Source of the DNA: Humulus lupulus
Taxonomy: Eukaryota > Streptophyta > Magnoliopsida > Rosales > Cannabaceae
Assembly: GCF_963169125.1 (NCBI RefSeq)
Contig: NC_084794.1
Coordinates: 228,690,219-228,754,218 of the forward strand
Direction: 5' to 3'
Length of the DNA: 64,000 nucleotides
In this document: positions 11,182-22,837 of the stretch, piece after piece
Position numbering within the stretch: the first letter of the stretch is position 1
Layout: each line of letters opens with the position of its first letter
Made by a program: the position numbers and the translations under genes
The notes under the pieces: generated by a model
The model's input: the letters and a program-made list of their open reading frames with translations, nothing else
What the model was told of the DNA's origin: nothing
Databases searched by the model: none

Positions 11182-14149
11182 TCAGGCCAAATACTTCTCT
11201 AATTTTTCCACTTCCTCTGCGCTTCCAATGAAAATTGGTGTGCGCTGGTGCACCTGGTCAAATAAATTGAATATCAGTCATTTAGTGGCTAGAATTAGGC
11301 TTGCAAACTGCAAAGTCTTGTTATGTTACCTAGTTTGTTATGTTATCTAGTCTTATAAAGTGTCCTAAACTACTTGCGAAAGAGTTAAACTGAATTTGCA
11401 TACAGTTTACTCACTATGAAGATTTAGACATTACCTCCAATGGCATGATATCAAGAATTCTTTGTTGACCATCTGTAGCTTTCCCACCTGCTTGTTCTAC
11501 AAGGTAGCTCATCGGTGCACATTCGTACAGAAGCCTTAAGTTCCCATTTTTGCTATACTTGTTATCGGGGTTCCCATAGATTCCACCACGAAGCAACATT
11601 CTATGAATTTCACCAACCAGGCAGCCTATATAACGGCCAGAATAGGACTTGCCAGTGGGACCAGGCTGCCTAAGGTGGTCGAGATAGTTCTTTAGCTTTT
11701 CATCCCAAAGGTCATAATTTCCTTCATTGAATGAATAAGTTTTCCCAGTTTTGGGAATCTGAATATTTTCATGTGTCAAAACAAATTCACCATAAGTAGG
11801 ATCCATGGTGAAAGCAAATACTCCTTTCCCTATAGAAAGAGTGAATACAATTGAGCTTGAATACAGGCAATATCCAGCTGCTAACAAGTTGCTACCTGGC
11901 TGGCAAACGCTAACGATGCACCTCTCTTTAGCTTCATCTAGCTGTATTAAGAAGAGAAAGAAAATGACTTCATTGTAATGATATAAAGCGCATATATATA
12001 AATATATTTATATGTATCTAAATTAAATTGAACAGATTAAGCAGGTCCAGAGAGATGTTGCTTGGAGCTCTTCATCAGCCTCAAAACAAATCCTTATCAC
12101 CAAAATGATGAGAAGCTGCTTAACCTCTGGTCTTGATAGGAACTTGAACATTCTCTCCCGAGATATTCAAACGCAATAGGCTTTTGAAACTACAGAACAT
12201 AAGATCAACATTGGCTCTAAAAGGGTGGCTGTTGCTTCAAATGATGAGAAGCTGCTTAACCTCTGGTCTTGATAGGAACTTGAACATTCTCTCCCGAGAT
12301 ATTCAAACGCAGTAGGCTTTTGAAACTACAGAACATAAGATCAACATTGGCTCTAAAAGGGTAATTGTTGCTTTAAGTTTGATATCTTTTGTTTTCAGGC
12401 TCAGAGATGTTGCTTGGAGCTCTTCAGCAGCCTCAAAACAAATCCTTATGACCAAATGGAATCCTAAATGAGAAGCTGCTTAACCTCTGGTCCTGATAGG
12501 AACACTAGAACATGAGGTTTTCCTCTTTGTTTCAAATCAACAGGCATTGAAGACTACAGAACATAAGATCAGCTTAGGCTCTACTAAAAGGGTTGTTGCT
12601 GTTTTAAGTTTGTTATCCTTATATTGAAATTTCAAGAAAAGATGAATATTACCGGGGAGTCATCATCAAGATCAACAAGGCATTGCTTGTCCGGGCCGTA
12701 TATGCCAAAGATAGAGCCAGTAGTTAAGGCAGTATCAATATTGGCAGAGCCATCAATGGGGTCAAACACAACAATGTAGTTTCCAGAGTAAGTTTCTTCC
12801 ACTGCAACAGGCACATCCTCCTCCTCTGAAGCTATTATTCCAGTTCGGCCACTAGACCTTAAACAACTGCAAAATAGCTGCCAAAAATTCAAGAAGATTT
12901 TCAATAATCAAATTCAGCTATACACAAAACTGAGAAATTCAAATTAGGAATAACGAAACTGTAGACTACATAGACCAGAAAAACCAGAAAACAAAGTATG
13001 CACAGCAAAATGGAGTGAGAGAACATCAATAGAAGCAAGAAACAATGGGCAGCCATAACAAATGATAGAACATAAAATGACATCACAAACTTTATACTGG
13101 TTCACTAGGAAGAAATCCAAAGACTTACATAGATACTAGTAGCTTCACACAAATCCTTCTACAATTGACACAAAGATTAATTAATGACAACTCTGGTTAT
13201 ACAAGAATTTTCTCTCTCAAGCCCTCTCTACACGATGACCTCACTCACTCTCTCTTTCTCTTTTCTGCTCTCCTCTGCAATGCAATTGCACCCACTATCT
13301 TCCTTGGATTAGCGATAAAGAAATTCTTTTCATTGAGCTCAAGTTCACATTTGCCGACTGATAAGAATGATTGGATTCCATGTCAAAACCAATCAGTGAT
13401 AGGCGGACTAATTCATGTTCTTATGAATTAATTAATATGTTACACTCTAATACTGACTTTAAATTTGCATATTGTTCATAACACTTTTAGCCCCATAAAT
13501 CAAGAGCAATTCAAACTAATGGGCTCAAATTCACACTCTGACTTTAAATTAGCATGTTTTCCAGTTCAGTTTAGCTAATTGTAAACGAAAAAATTCAAAT
13601 TAATGCTAGTTTCAATGAGCTGAAAGTCAAAGACCACTCACATAAATTTGCACATGTAAATATACTAAACAAAAATTCAGGACTAAAAATAATGAGAAGT
13701 ACCTCATTCGAGATAACATCGAGCTTCTTCTGATCTTCGCCTTGGATATTAATGGTTCCATGAGCACCGGTGAGGTTAGTAATGCTAGACCTCTGAAGCA
13801 GCGAAGCGATCTGTTTGCAGGCCAAGGAGATGCTGGAGAGGACGATGGCGAGCTCGGCGTCTATGCTACCGCTTTGTTCTTGCTTCAACAGCCACGTCGT
13901 AAGGTGTTCGATAGAGTAGAACTCATGTTTCTCGCTCCCTTGGCTTTTAAGATCAGTTTCCGTCGTCGACGGAGTCACCACCGCCGCAGGCCTCGGCTTC
14001 GTTCGGCATCGGACAGTGCCGGCGGAGGCTGTGTTGTAGGTTGGGTCACCCCAGCGAAGAAGAGGGGAAGGAGAGAGGCGTAGTTGCGAAGTGGAAGAGA
14101 AGAGAATATGCGAAGAAGACGAAGCTGGGATCGTTCCAGTTCCAGCCAT
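11182..14149 (-). CDS. Chloroplastic fructose-1,6-bisphosphatase
   Basis: Hydrolyses fructose-1,6-bisphosphate to fructose-6-phosphate in the stroma (Calvin cycle, starch synthesis). Minus-strand exons: 14149-13703, 12877-12653, 11941-11435, 11253-11182; all GT-AG and in phase, 416 aa. The first ~60 residues are Ser/Thr-rich without acidic residues, fitting a transit peptide. Metal-binding site FDPIDGSANID and substrate-site segment NLRLLYECAPMS are present; the end is EKYLA. Cysteines near 215, 232 and 237 (KQCLVDL, ERCIVSVC) match the three loop cysteines of thioredoxin-f-regulated plastid FBPase, so redox control is likely. The loop spacing is about three residues shorter than in the pea enzyme, as I recall it, and the usual DPLDGSSN reads DPIDGSAN, so it may be a divergent paralogue. 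An in-frame ATG at 14161 could add four residues. Confidence 0.93.
12095..12610. repeat. Tandem triplication inside FBPase intron 2
   Basis: Two nearly identical units of about 133 bp (about 12105-12237 and 12238-12370) share GAGAAGCTGCTTAACCTCTG and GAACATAAGATCAACATTGG. A third, more diverged unit follows at about 12400-12605, carrying the same two landmarks with changes. It lies wholly within the intron between the second and third coding exons. Confidence 0.8.
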
Positions 14150-14474
14150 GAATGATCTCATGTCCGTACACACACTCTCGCTCTCTCTTCTGAGTGTTTT
14201 TGCTTATCTTTCTTCCAGTTCCGTTTTGACAGTTGTGTGGTTGTTATTCGATAGTTGCCAGTTCTGAATAACACGTCATATTTTAAAAGCTGACGTGTCT
14301 TTTTAATTAATATTTTTGGTGGTTATTGAGGTCTTTATTTAGGCCAATTTAATTTATGGCAAAATTACCAATGTTTTTGGCTCGTTAATTTTAAATTCAT
14401 TTTTTTCTTCCAGAAAACTACCAAGCACACTAAAAAGACTATTTTCATAGCTACCAATTTAGTACGGCTATATA
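14150..14474 (-). promoter_or_regulatory. Upstream region of the FBPase gene
   Basis: Minus-strand leader with GAGAG/CTCTC-rich sequence at about 14165-14195 directly before the start codon, then AT-rich sequence. A promoter is implied by position. No clear TATA box or light-responsive element was identified by eye. Confidence 0.4.
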
Positions 14475-14825
14475 ACACTTTGAAATAAATACTTATTACT
14501 TTATGATTTCGATAATACTTATTTAATATTCTGTAATTTGAAATCGTATATATTTAATATTTTGTACTCAAATTTGAATAATAAAATTGTATTAATATGA
14601 CCAAATTATCCTAAGTTTTATGTAATTAAGTAATTAAATTTGAATATGAAACTCATATAATTAAAGGCAATTTGGTCATATTAATAAATTATATTGATCA
14701 AAATTGAGTTCAAATATGTATGATTTTAAATTACAAAATACCATATGTGTATTATTGAAAATATAAGATACCAAGTCTTCATTTTGATAAAACACACGGT
14801 ACCAAATAAGTATTTACCCACTCAT
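14475..14825. repeat. Foldback, MITE-like inverted repeat
   Basis: The left half (from AAATAAATACTTATTACTTT) and the reverse complement of the right half (GGGTAAATACTTATTTGGTA) align across about 150 bp: both carry TTTCNATAATAC, TTTTGTAATTT or TCTGTAATTT, AAATCNTA and TTAATATGACCAAATT. The arms meet near 14640-14660. Long degenerate inverted arms without coding capacity are typical of foldback or Mutator-like MITEs. No target duplication was settled. Confidence 0.65.
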
Positions 14826-15761
14826 TAATGGTGCTAACGTTGCTCACGTGGCACTTGAACAGGTGTTGTGTCTTAATTGGTCAACCTCAAGTTTTCATTT
14901 AGCGAACAACACAACATTTTGATAAGCAATGACAACAAAGACCAATAAAATTGGTGTTGAATCACATACAAACTAAAGTTATACTTATTAAAAAAAAATC
15001 AAACTATCATGAAGTAATAATAAAACCAAAGGTAATTAATATCAATTTCCACATAAAGGAAAAAGAAAAAGAATTGAAAATCATAACTAAAAACATTTGT
15101 AATAAAAACCTAGAACAACAAAACCAACCAAAAAACTAAAAATGAAGAAAGCATCCAAAAATTGGTAAAATATTCCCAACACCAACAGTAAAGATTCGAC
15201 CAACTTTCACACAACCAAATGAAGCTCAATCTGAACTCATGGAGCGGAGCACCCCACCACAGGACCATTGGTCAGCCACGCCATCCACCAGCCACGAAAC
15301 ACCGAAGCCAGCACTCAATGCCACAAATCATCAAGGAAGCATAGTCACTCCCTAGAAGCCACGACTTGTCGAGTCGCATAAATGGAGAGAAAGTCGGGCC
15401 ACTGGAGCCAAAACAATCTTTATAAGGTGAAAGAGAGGAAGAATCCCAAAATAACACTTCAAGGAGTACCCTATTGCGAAATAAGAAAAAACTAGCACTA
15501 ATGGAGAACACAACCCTGATCATGGCTAGCACGCAAGAAGGCGTCAATGACACTCTGATTGAGAGAAGACCAAGGAAAAAAACCCAACAGTTTTTGGGAG
15601 AAAAAGAAGGAGAAAAGTTGTTCCTGAGTGAGAGAGAGAGAAAGAGAAACAACATGATTTTTTTGAGATTTGCTAATATAAATTATAATTTTTCTAATTC
15701 TCATTTTAAAAACTTGCATCTACCTAATAATAGTTATTTGAATATTATAAAGACCACTTTA
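14826..15761. other. Non-coding region, possible old repeat
   Basis: AT-rich to about 15140, then a more GC-balanced stretch (15240-15640) and a GAGAGAGAGAGAAAGAG run at 15631-15648. Open frames occur on both strands at about 15272-15773, but they overlap each other, resemble no known family and are low-complexity at the ends. Confidence 0.4.
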
Positions 15762-16321
15762 GTGATGACTTAGAGATTTTTGGTCTGGTCTTTCAGAGAG
15801 AGTTGGGCTTTGGGTGGAGCTCCGGTTGCGTGTCCTCACGTGTCGGCTGACCTCCAGCAATGTGGCTTGGGAAAAAAATTCCTCTCTCAACGGAGATGTG
15901 CCAGTTTTGAGGGAGATGTAGGCGATTTTGACGATGAAGCGGTGTTAAGCAAGGTAGTTAGTTTCTTTGTTTTGTTATAACAAGAGTTAGTTGAGTGGTT
16001 AAGTTTATGTTAGCTTGTTCTTGATTTCTTGCTCTTTTGCTCTGCTGCACTCCTTATTCTATAAATAATAAAGTTCATAGTTATTGATTCATTCATCACA
16101 ACTCATTTTCCTCATTTACTTTCTTCACTTTAACTTGGTATCAATGCCCTACCGATCCTACCTACTTTCCCAAAATTTTCCCCATATGTTCTTTTCCACA
16201 AAATACTTATTTCCCTCATTTTTCAGATTTCATCTCCATGGCAACCACTGAAGGCTCTCAAGGTTCCACTGCAACTTTTTCTGCTCCCACGACTCAACAA
16301 CAACTGTTCATTGCACTCTCT
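15762..16321 (+). mobile_element. CopB 5' LTR, primer site and gag start (first copy)
   Basis: The LTR holds a TATA box (TATAAATA, 16060-16067). At 16135-16147, TTGGTATCAATGCC is a degenerate form of the initiator-Met tRNA primer site TGGTATCAGAGCC usual in copia. Gag begins at ATG 16238 (MATTEGSQGS) and is cut at 16321 by CopC. Nearly the same sequence is found again at 48834-49343. Confidence 0.75.
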
Positions 16322-17782
16322 TGTTGGGAAAACTTATATATATATGATATTTATTTATTTTCATGTATATCTAATATTAAACAAATTAATACGAGATAGC
16401 CTAAAACATGTTTTTAAAATTGAATTCAAAGAGAAACAATGAATAGAATACTTACAGTATACGCAGCGGAATTAATGAGTCATTCATTCAGTTTCTCTAA
16501 CTCTTGTATCCTCTCTGTCGCAGAGTATTATCAAGAAACTGAACCGATCTTCTATTTTCTTCACAGCCTTCCAATGTATCCTTAGAATCACCTAGACTAG
16601 TGTGGACAATTCTCAACACATGAGATAGATATATAGAGAAGAAGAGAAAATAACAAAGAGGCTTAGAAAATGACTTGTGTTTAGAGAGAATCTAAAACTA
16701 TCAGAAAATCTGACTTGTGATTTATCAAACTTATGTTTTTACTTCTCTTTAAGCACTACTTTTATAGACTCAATTAGGTCATTTAATTTAATTAAAAAAT
16801 CAATAAAATAATAGCCAATATGAAACCCTAGGTCGAAATTATCATGGGCTTTAGGCCCGTGAAATTTCCTATTTGATTATAAGCCCATTGGACTTAAAAT
16901 CAAGCCCTGCATTATTTTCTATCGATTTAATTAATTAAATAATCATTTAAATCCTTTATCAAATTAATTATTTATAATTTGAACCTTGATTTAAACTTAT
17001 TTATTAATTTAGATACCAATTTATCTTAATTAATAAATCTGCCATAATTTATCTTTTCTTCTCAAAATTACATAACTCTGTGAAACGATCCAAAATTGAC
17101 CTGGTCAACTTTGATAATTCTAATTGATAATTAAATCAATTAATTGAGACTATCTAGATGATTTTATCCAAGGTACAATGGGGACCATGGGCCTATGAAA
17201 TCAAGCTCCAATAAGTTATCATAAATCTAACAAATAAATTTACTAACTTATTAATTCCTCGTGACTTCACTATAAACTCGGAATTGCACTCTTGAATTCA
17301 TAGAACATTCTATAACAAATATAGATACGCTATTAATTATCCATTGTTACAACCATAATTTTCACTCAATCCTCTATAGACGGTCTACAATGAGATAGGA
17401 CTAAAATATCGTTTTACCCCTCATTGTATTTTATCCTTAAAACACTTAGTTCCTTGTAAATGATATTTCAGTAAACTAATTTAATTACTGAAATGAGATC
17501 TCTATCATTTAACACCTTGAACCAAACTAAAAGGAAACCATCGTTTCACTTCTTCATCAGAAGCTATAGATGTTCATATCTATGATTAACACCCCCACTC
17601 AATTATACTACCGAGTTCCCAAGATGTAAGTATGGGCTAGTCCGTAGGGTAAGCTGGTAACGAACAAGTCAAAGAACTCAAATAATACAATTAGTTAGAA
17701 TACTAACCACTCAGAATTGAGATTGAATTGACCTATGGTCAACTATATGATATGACTAGAATAGATAATAACAGTATGTTTA
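16322..17782 (-). mobile_element. CopC left LTR, first segment
   Basis: About 1.46 kb collinear with the first part of the solo LTR at 49344-51201. It ends at the CopA insertion point, whose target duplication GTTTA is 17778-17782. AT-rich, no genes. The LTR continues at 44152. Confidence 0.88.
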
Positions 17783-18661
17783 TGTTATATTATTTCATAT
17801 GATATAATGTTAGATTAAATAATGTTAGATTAAATAATGTGACAAAATGTGATTTGTCACACCTTGTAACATATTATTGAGAGTCACAAAATTGGACACA
17901 TGTGTGTGCCCAAATGTGACATATTTTGGAGTTACAAAATCAGTTACAAATTTGTAACTCCCAAATATTACCCAATAATGTGTATATTATATGTTACACA
18001 TTTGAGATTGGATTTCATAAAGCCATGATGAAATATGGCTGTTGGAGATATGTTTCAAACTCCTAATAGGTGTTTGGAGGTTACAAAATCATGTGGGAAA
18101 TGATTTGGGACGTTTTGGAACGTTTTGGAAAAATGATTTTTTTGTGCTGAAAATGGCCTGTGGCCGTGGCTGTGGCCTGGGGGACAGAAGCCAGTGGCCG
18201 CAACCACTGATGATCTTGGCTGCGGCCAGTGAGGCTGACAACCTATTTGGATTTTCAGTTTTTTCCAAATTGAACGGTTCTAACATCCCAAATAACTCCA
18301 AAATCTCCATTTTAATTCTATAAAGATCCAATTAAACATCGGTAACAACCATGGGGGTTGGTGGAATTTGAAATTCAAAGGAGTATCTCAAACTCTATAA
18401 ATAGGAGCCTAACGCTCACTTGTAAGATACACCATTTTCCATCCATAAAGCACTTGGCTGGAAAATACACCATAGAGACTTGATAATTCCAGAGAGCTAT
18501 TTCCTAGAGATATCCCTTAGTGCTTAGAGAATAGGGGGAAATAAGCTTTTGGACAAAGGTTTTGAACCTTGTTCAAGTTGGTGATCCCCACTACTCTACA
18601 CTTTAGTTGTGTGAGAGTTTGTTCCATGTTTCCATTGAGGCAATACATATTTTTCCTAACA
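17783..18661 (+). mobile_element. CopA 5' LTR
   Basis: Begins TGTTATATTATTTC and ends TTTTTCCTAACA. A TATA box (TATAAATA) lies at 18396-18403. It is 879 bp against 1104 bp for the 3' LTR because a T-rich segment of about 200 bp before TCCATGTTTCCATTGAGG is missing. A GC-rich cassette with GGCCGTGGC/GTGGCCGC words lies at about 18148-18240. Confidence 0.93.
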
Positions 18662-19125
18662 ATCAAAAGCTTAGCTTCCTTTTCAATGGAAGGAGAACCA
18701 TGGAGATCATATGAGGATCCAACTTTGAAAAGATGGTAAGATAAGGTAATGTTCTACTTTGGTTTTCTTAGAAGATCTAATGGTTTTCATACAGTGATAT
18801 AAATGAGAAGAAGAAAAGTTTATAAATGAGGTTCATTGTTTTCTAATCTCCTTTGTTTTTCAAATATAGTGGTTAGATTAGAAGATAATTTAATATCTTG
18901 AGTTTTTATTATATGTGATCAATGTGTAAATAATCTAGTAGATTATTGGGTAAAATGCTAGCATGTCATATAATTGTCTTATTTTGTGTTATTGGGAAAT
19001 TATTAGAATGACAACTATATGAGTTTTAATTATATGACATGTATAAATATATTTATGGGTATCATTTCTCACTTGAATAAAATAATTGATTAAAGAGGGC
19101 GTGAGGTTTTCTCTCTGGTTTCTCC
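18662..19125 (+). other. CopA leader and degraded gag start; LINE1 5' end
   Basis: After the LTR comes TCAAAAGCTTA, the same sequence that follows the CopD 5' LTR, in place of the usual Met primer site. ATGGAAGGAGA near 18687 and a following GATGG(T/A)AAGA-AAGGT block resemble the CopD gag start, but no frame stays open. The LINE1 5' end lies somewhere before 19126 and could not be placed. Confidence 0.5.
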
Positions 19126-19917
19126 ATGGCGAGACGCAAGAAGGTACACCAGAAGCCTATTACTATAGACACTGTGAGTGAAGCACCATTGATTGAGGGA
19201 TCGTGTGAAGAGAAGCTGACTAATGTTGACGAAGAGCCATCGGCTGAGATGGAGGAAATTTTCAAAGATACTTTGGTCGATTTTCCTGAGATTGGAGGGC
19301 CGATATCTTTGGATTTGAGTGCGGGAAAGTCTGGGGTGAATGATACTGGTATGAAATGGAGTGATCAAGAAGAGAATGGAAGTGATTTTCAAAATCTGGC
19401 TAAAGATAAGTGGTATAATTTTCGAGCAATGTTACCGAACCAAGGAGGAGCTCGACTTCAGTTTGAAGAACCATTAATTCGAGATGGCCAATAGATTGCT
19501 TAGGTGGATGTGGAGGAAATTGAAGTTGAGGCATCATTCTGGAATTCAGCCGTGGTATGTTTGGTTCTAGGTGCCAATCCCCCATTTGTAGTGTTTGAGG
19601 GCTTCATTAAGAGAATGTGGGGTAAACTAGGTATTGAGAGGATTGCGAGATTAAATGCTGGGTATACACTTGTTAAATTCACAGATGAAGTTACCCGAGA
19701 TTTGGTGTTGGAAGCTGGTGTTATACATTTCGATAGGAAGCCAATCATTGTGAGACTGTGGACCACTGATTTAGCTGATATGAGGTTAGTAAAATCTGTT
19801 CCTGTTTGGGTGAGGTTGCCTGGTTTGGGGCTACAATACTGGGGTACTAAATGTTTGAGTGCTTTGGTGAGTACTATTGGGAAACCAGTACTTGTAGATA
19901 AAGTAACTGTGGATGCT
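19126..19917 (+). pseudogene. LINE1 ORF1, 5' half (DUF4283-type)
   Basis: Starts MARRKKVHQKP. A TAG at 19492-19494 breaks it, and a second frame from 19504 continues with a DUF4283-like region (FIKRMWGKLG, VRLPGLGLQYWG, GKPVLVDKVT). This is the RNA-binding ORF1 of plant L1-type LINEs. It is cut at 19917 by Gyp2 and resumes at 32885, with GTAAC duplicated at both sides. Confidence 0.8.
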
Positions 19918-21274
19918 CAATATTCCGCGCCCATAAAAGATCCAAGACGCGCCTAGGCGCGAGGCCCCGCCTCGCTCCCAGCACGCCCACGCAAGGCCAT
20001 GTCCGCATAGTCACCAACTTGGCGTCACGCCTTGGCCACACGAGGCCATGCGGAGTCCTCGCATATGCCCAGGCGCGAGGCCCGTCTCGCGCACAGCCTC
20101 GGCCACGCAAGGCCCAGTGTCCCAGCGTCTCGCAAGTGCGACCCGTGCCCAGGTGCGAGGCCCGTCTTGCGTCACGCTGCACGCACCCGACTCCCCACGC
20201 GAGTCCCCGCCTCGCGTCACGCTGCGCGCGCCCGAGTGCCCACGCGAGGCCCTGCCTCGCGCCACGCCGCACGCACCCCGACTGCCCTCGCAAGGCCCAT
20301 CTCGCGTCACGCTGCGCGCGCCCGACTCCCCATGCGAGGCCCCGCCTCGCGTCACGCTGCGCGCGCCCGGGTGCCCACGCGAGGCCCTGCCTCGCACCAC
20401 GCCGCACGCACCCCGAATGTCTTCGCGAGGCCCCGCCTCGCATCATGCTGTGTGCGCCCGAGTGCCCACACGAGGCCCTGCCTCGCCTCACGCCGCGCGC
20501 GCCCAGGTCCCCCACGCGAGGCCAACGCCTCTTGTATATACCAGCTGTGTCAAGGGGTCGTAAGGGGTACCCCCACCTCAGCACGTCGTGCCCGCGCCTC
20601 TAAGAATTACCTACACAGTGGGCCTCATTGGAGAAGCCTAATCTCTCCCCTTGAGATTGGCGTGGATGACAGGACACCACTCTTATTATGGGTATAGCAT
20701 GAGGAAGGATCGAGGGCCTCTGCAACGCACCCTTACGGACGAAGTGGGGGAAGCCTCATAGCAATTGATGCAAAGTCGGGAGGAACCAGAGTACGGACAG
20801 GATGTTCGTACTAGACGGGTAGTGGTCGTACAAATGAGGTACCTGTTGTGGTCCTCGCCAGCGCCACTATGCCTGGTACCACGCCTCTGACATTCGTACA
20901 AGACAAGTAGTGGAGTCATGACCGGGTACAAAGGTTGAGGTGCTCCCATGTACTCTGACCATGTGCCAGAGCCGACACCACTACCCTTGGAACCGCTCTC
21001 CTGACAGTGTACTTATGTACTACCTGGTCCCCTGGACCATAATGTATCTGAGGCCATTAGAGCCCACTATATAATGAACCCCAATTCCCCATGGTTAGGG
21101 GTTGGAAAATTCACTGTAGCAGGAGCACCATATTGAATACAAACGGATTTCACCATTGTTTTTCTGCAATTGTTCTTAGAGTTTACACTAAAATTTCTAA
21201 GGCTTTACTATTGATAATCTTCATCTTGCAATTCTTTCCAACTTAACTTAGTTGACGAGTTCTCACCGTCAACA
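19918..21274 (+). mobile_element. Gyp2 5' LTR
   Basis: 1357 bp, starting TGTGGATGCTCAATATTCC and ending CACCGTCAACA. It contains a very GC-rich tandem array, then a normal-composition part with TATA box CTATATAAT at 21067-21075. The long open frames on both strands of the array are by-products of the 45-bp period. Differences from the 3' LTR are scattered single changes. Confidence 0.94.
20173..20520. repeat. 45-bp GC-rich tandem repeat in the Gyp2 5' LTR
   Basis: About eight degenerate units of 45 bp, each like CACGCTGCGCGCGCCCGAGT followed by GCCCACGCGAGGCCCTGCCT. They are dense in CpG. Irregular related sequence extends upstream to about 19950. The 3' LTR has a matching array at about 31775-32125. 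The array lies roughly 0.5 kb upstream of the LTR TATA box, in U3. Confidence 0.88.
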
Positions 21275-21290
21275 GTTTGGCGCCAAGATG
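21275..21290 (+). other. Gyp2 primer-binding site
   Basis: GTTTGGCGCCAAGATG starts right after the 5' LTR. TGGCGCC (21279-21285) is complementary to the 3' end of plant tRNA-Asp (GGCGCCA), as in many plant gypsy elements; the match fades after those bases. Confidence 0.7.
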
Positions 21291-21317
21291 TTCTACCATT
21301 ACTTCCAGTGAGAAGAA

Positions 21318-22837
21318 ATGCCAAGACGTTCGAAGCGACTCAGGGAGCCACGAGAGGTGGAGGTCCACCTTAACGGAGTCCAGATGAAGGCCTCCATGAA
21401 GGATCCCCCTCCACCTAGAGATGTGGAGCCTCCAAGGAACCCGGAGGTTCCCGAGGGTGATAGAGAGGCCTCATCACCGGCCGTCCCGCCCGGAGGGAGT
21501 CCTCCAAAGGCACCACCAGGGAATGCCAATGAATTCCTGCTCCCTAAACCGCCACAAGTACCGAACTCCGGCCGGCAAGACCTGGGCCCCTCGACGCGTA
21601 GACATGATAAGCATCCCCGGGTCCATTCCGTGAGCTCGAGTTCGAAATCTCGGTTCTATGAAGAAGAGATACGTGAGCTCCACCATAAGAACCAACGGTT
21701 GGAGACCACCCTGGAGAACATGCAAGAGGTGCTGAATGGACTATTGCAGGGTAAGTCGAGCGTGAATTTGCCCAAGAGAAAAGAGAAAGGTCAGGAGGGG
21801 GTGGAGACCACTGTACCGGTTGATGATGGGAGGACCCAACACTCCACCAGCAACACCCCCCGAGTGAAGCAACGCGAACATCCTGAACCACCGAAGCAGG
21901 CCCAGAAACCAGAGCCAAGGACTAATGCTGCCCCTCGCAACGAGGACGAAGTCACCTCTAAATGAGCACCCTCGGATTTACGGGAGGAGCTCAATAAAAA
22001 GAGGGCGGGTAAAGGGACCACGCCCCCTATGGCCCCTCGAGAGGGCAAGGGAAAGGCGGATCTTAACCCGTCCGCTTTGAGGGACTCTCTAAGCAAAATG
22101 AGGCATGACCTGGACACAGAAATGAGGAGCCTGCGAAGCATGATCGTCACTGCCTCTGGCGGTCAGGCTTTTGAGGAGGAGTTCGACCATGAGTCGCCCT
22201 TCGTGAGGGAGATTCAGGCCATCCGGCTCCCTGCCAGCTTTAAGGAACCCAATATGACCCCCTACGAAGGAAGCACGGATCCGAAGTACCACCTGGACGC
22301 ATTTAATGACCTGATGAAACTGAGAGGAATTGGTAGTGGAGCCAGATGCCACTGCTTCGCCGTCACATTGAAAGGACCCGCCTACAAATGGTTCAAGAGA
22401 TTAAGGCCGGGGTCCATCAGGTCCTGGCAGCAGTTTTCTGATGAATTCCTCCAGCAGCACCATGCCATGCGAGACTACACGATGCCTGGCACCAGCTTGG
22501 CCAACATGAAGCAAGGGGAAATGAGAGCCTGAAGAGCTACATTCACAGGTTCAATATGGAGGCCGCGAAAGTGGGGAGCCTAACCCGCCGAGAGTTAAAA
22601 ATGGCCATTACAGCCGGGGTGCGCCCAGGAAGCAAGTTGTGGGACAACATGCTGAAGAGGGAAGTCACCGACTTAGATGACTTCTACGAGAGGGCGCAGA
22701 AATACATTCGTGTGGAGGATGGCCACGCAAACCTAAAGGCAGGAAAGGAGGGGTCCAATGCGAAGCCCCCAGCTAATGATGGGTCGAACGTAACAAAGAA
22801 GAAAAGGGCGTATGATGGGTCGAGAGATGATCAGTAG
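21318..22837 (+). pseudogene. Gyp2 gag, broken
   Basis: Starts MPRRSKRLREP with a Pro-rich N-terminus and a short coiled coil. TGA at 21963-21965 interrupts it, then the same frame continues to the Retrotrans_gag region (YEGSTDPKYHLDAFNDLM, ALKGPAYKWF-like VTLKGPAYKWFKRL). A frameshift between about 22532 and 22556 moves to the frame used by pol, and TAG lies at 22835-22837. It would form the virus-like particle; this copy cannot give a full product. Confidence 0.85.

Noticed and set aside
15272..15773. Overlapping frames on both strands
   Set aside because: Mutually overlapping, low-complexity ends, no recognisable domain, next to a GA-rich run.
20011..20697. Long overlapping Ala/Arg/Pro-rich reading frames on both strands
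   Set aside because: They come from the 45-bp tandem repeat in the Gyp2 LTR (a multiple of three). The same frames reappear in the 3' LTR at 31536-32302; no domain and no gene-like composition.
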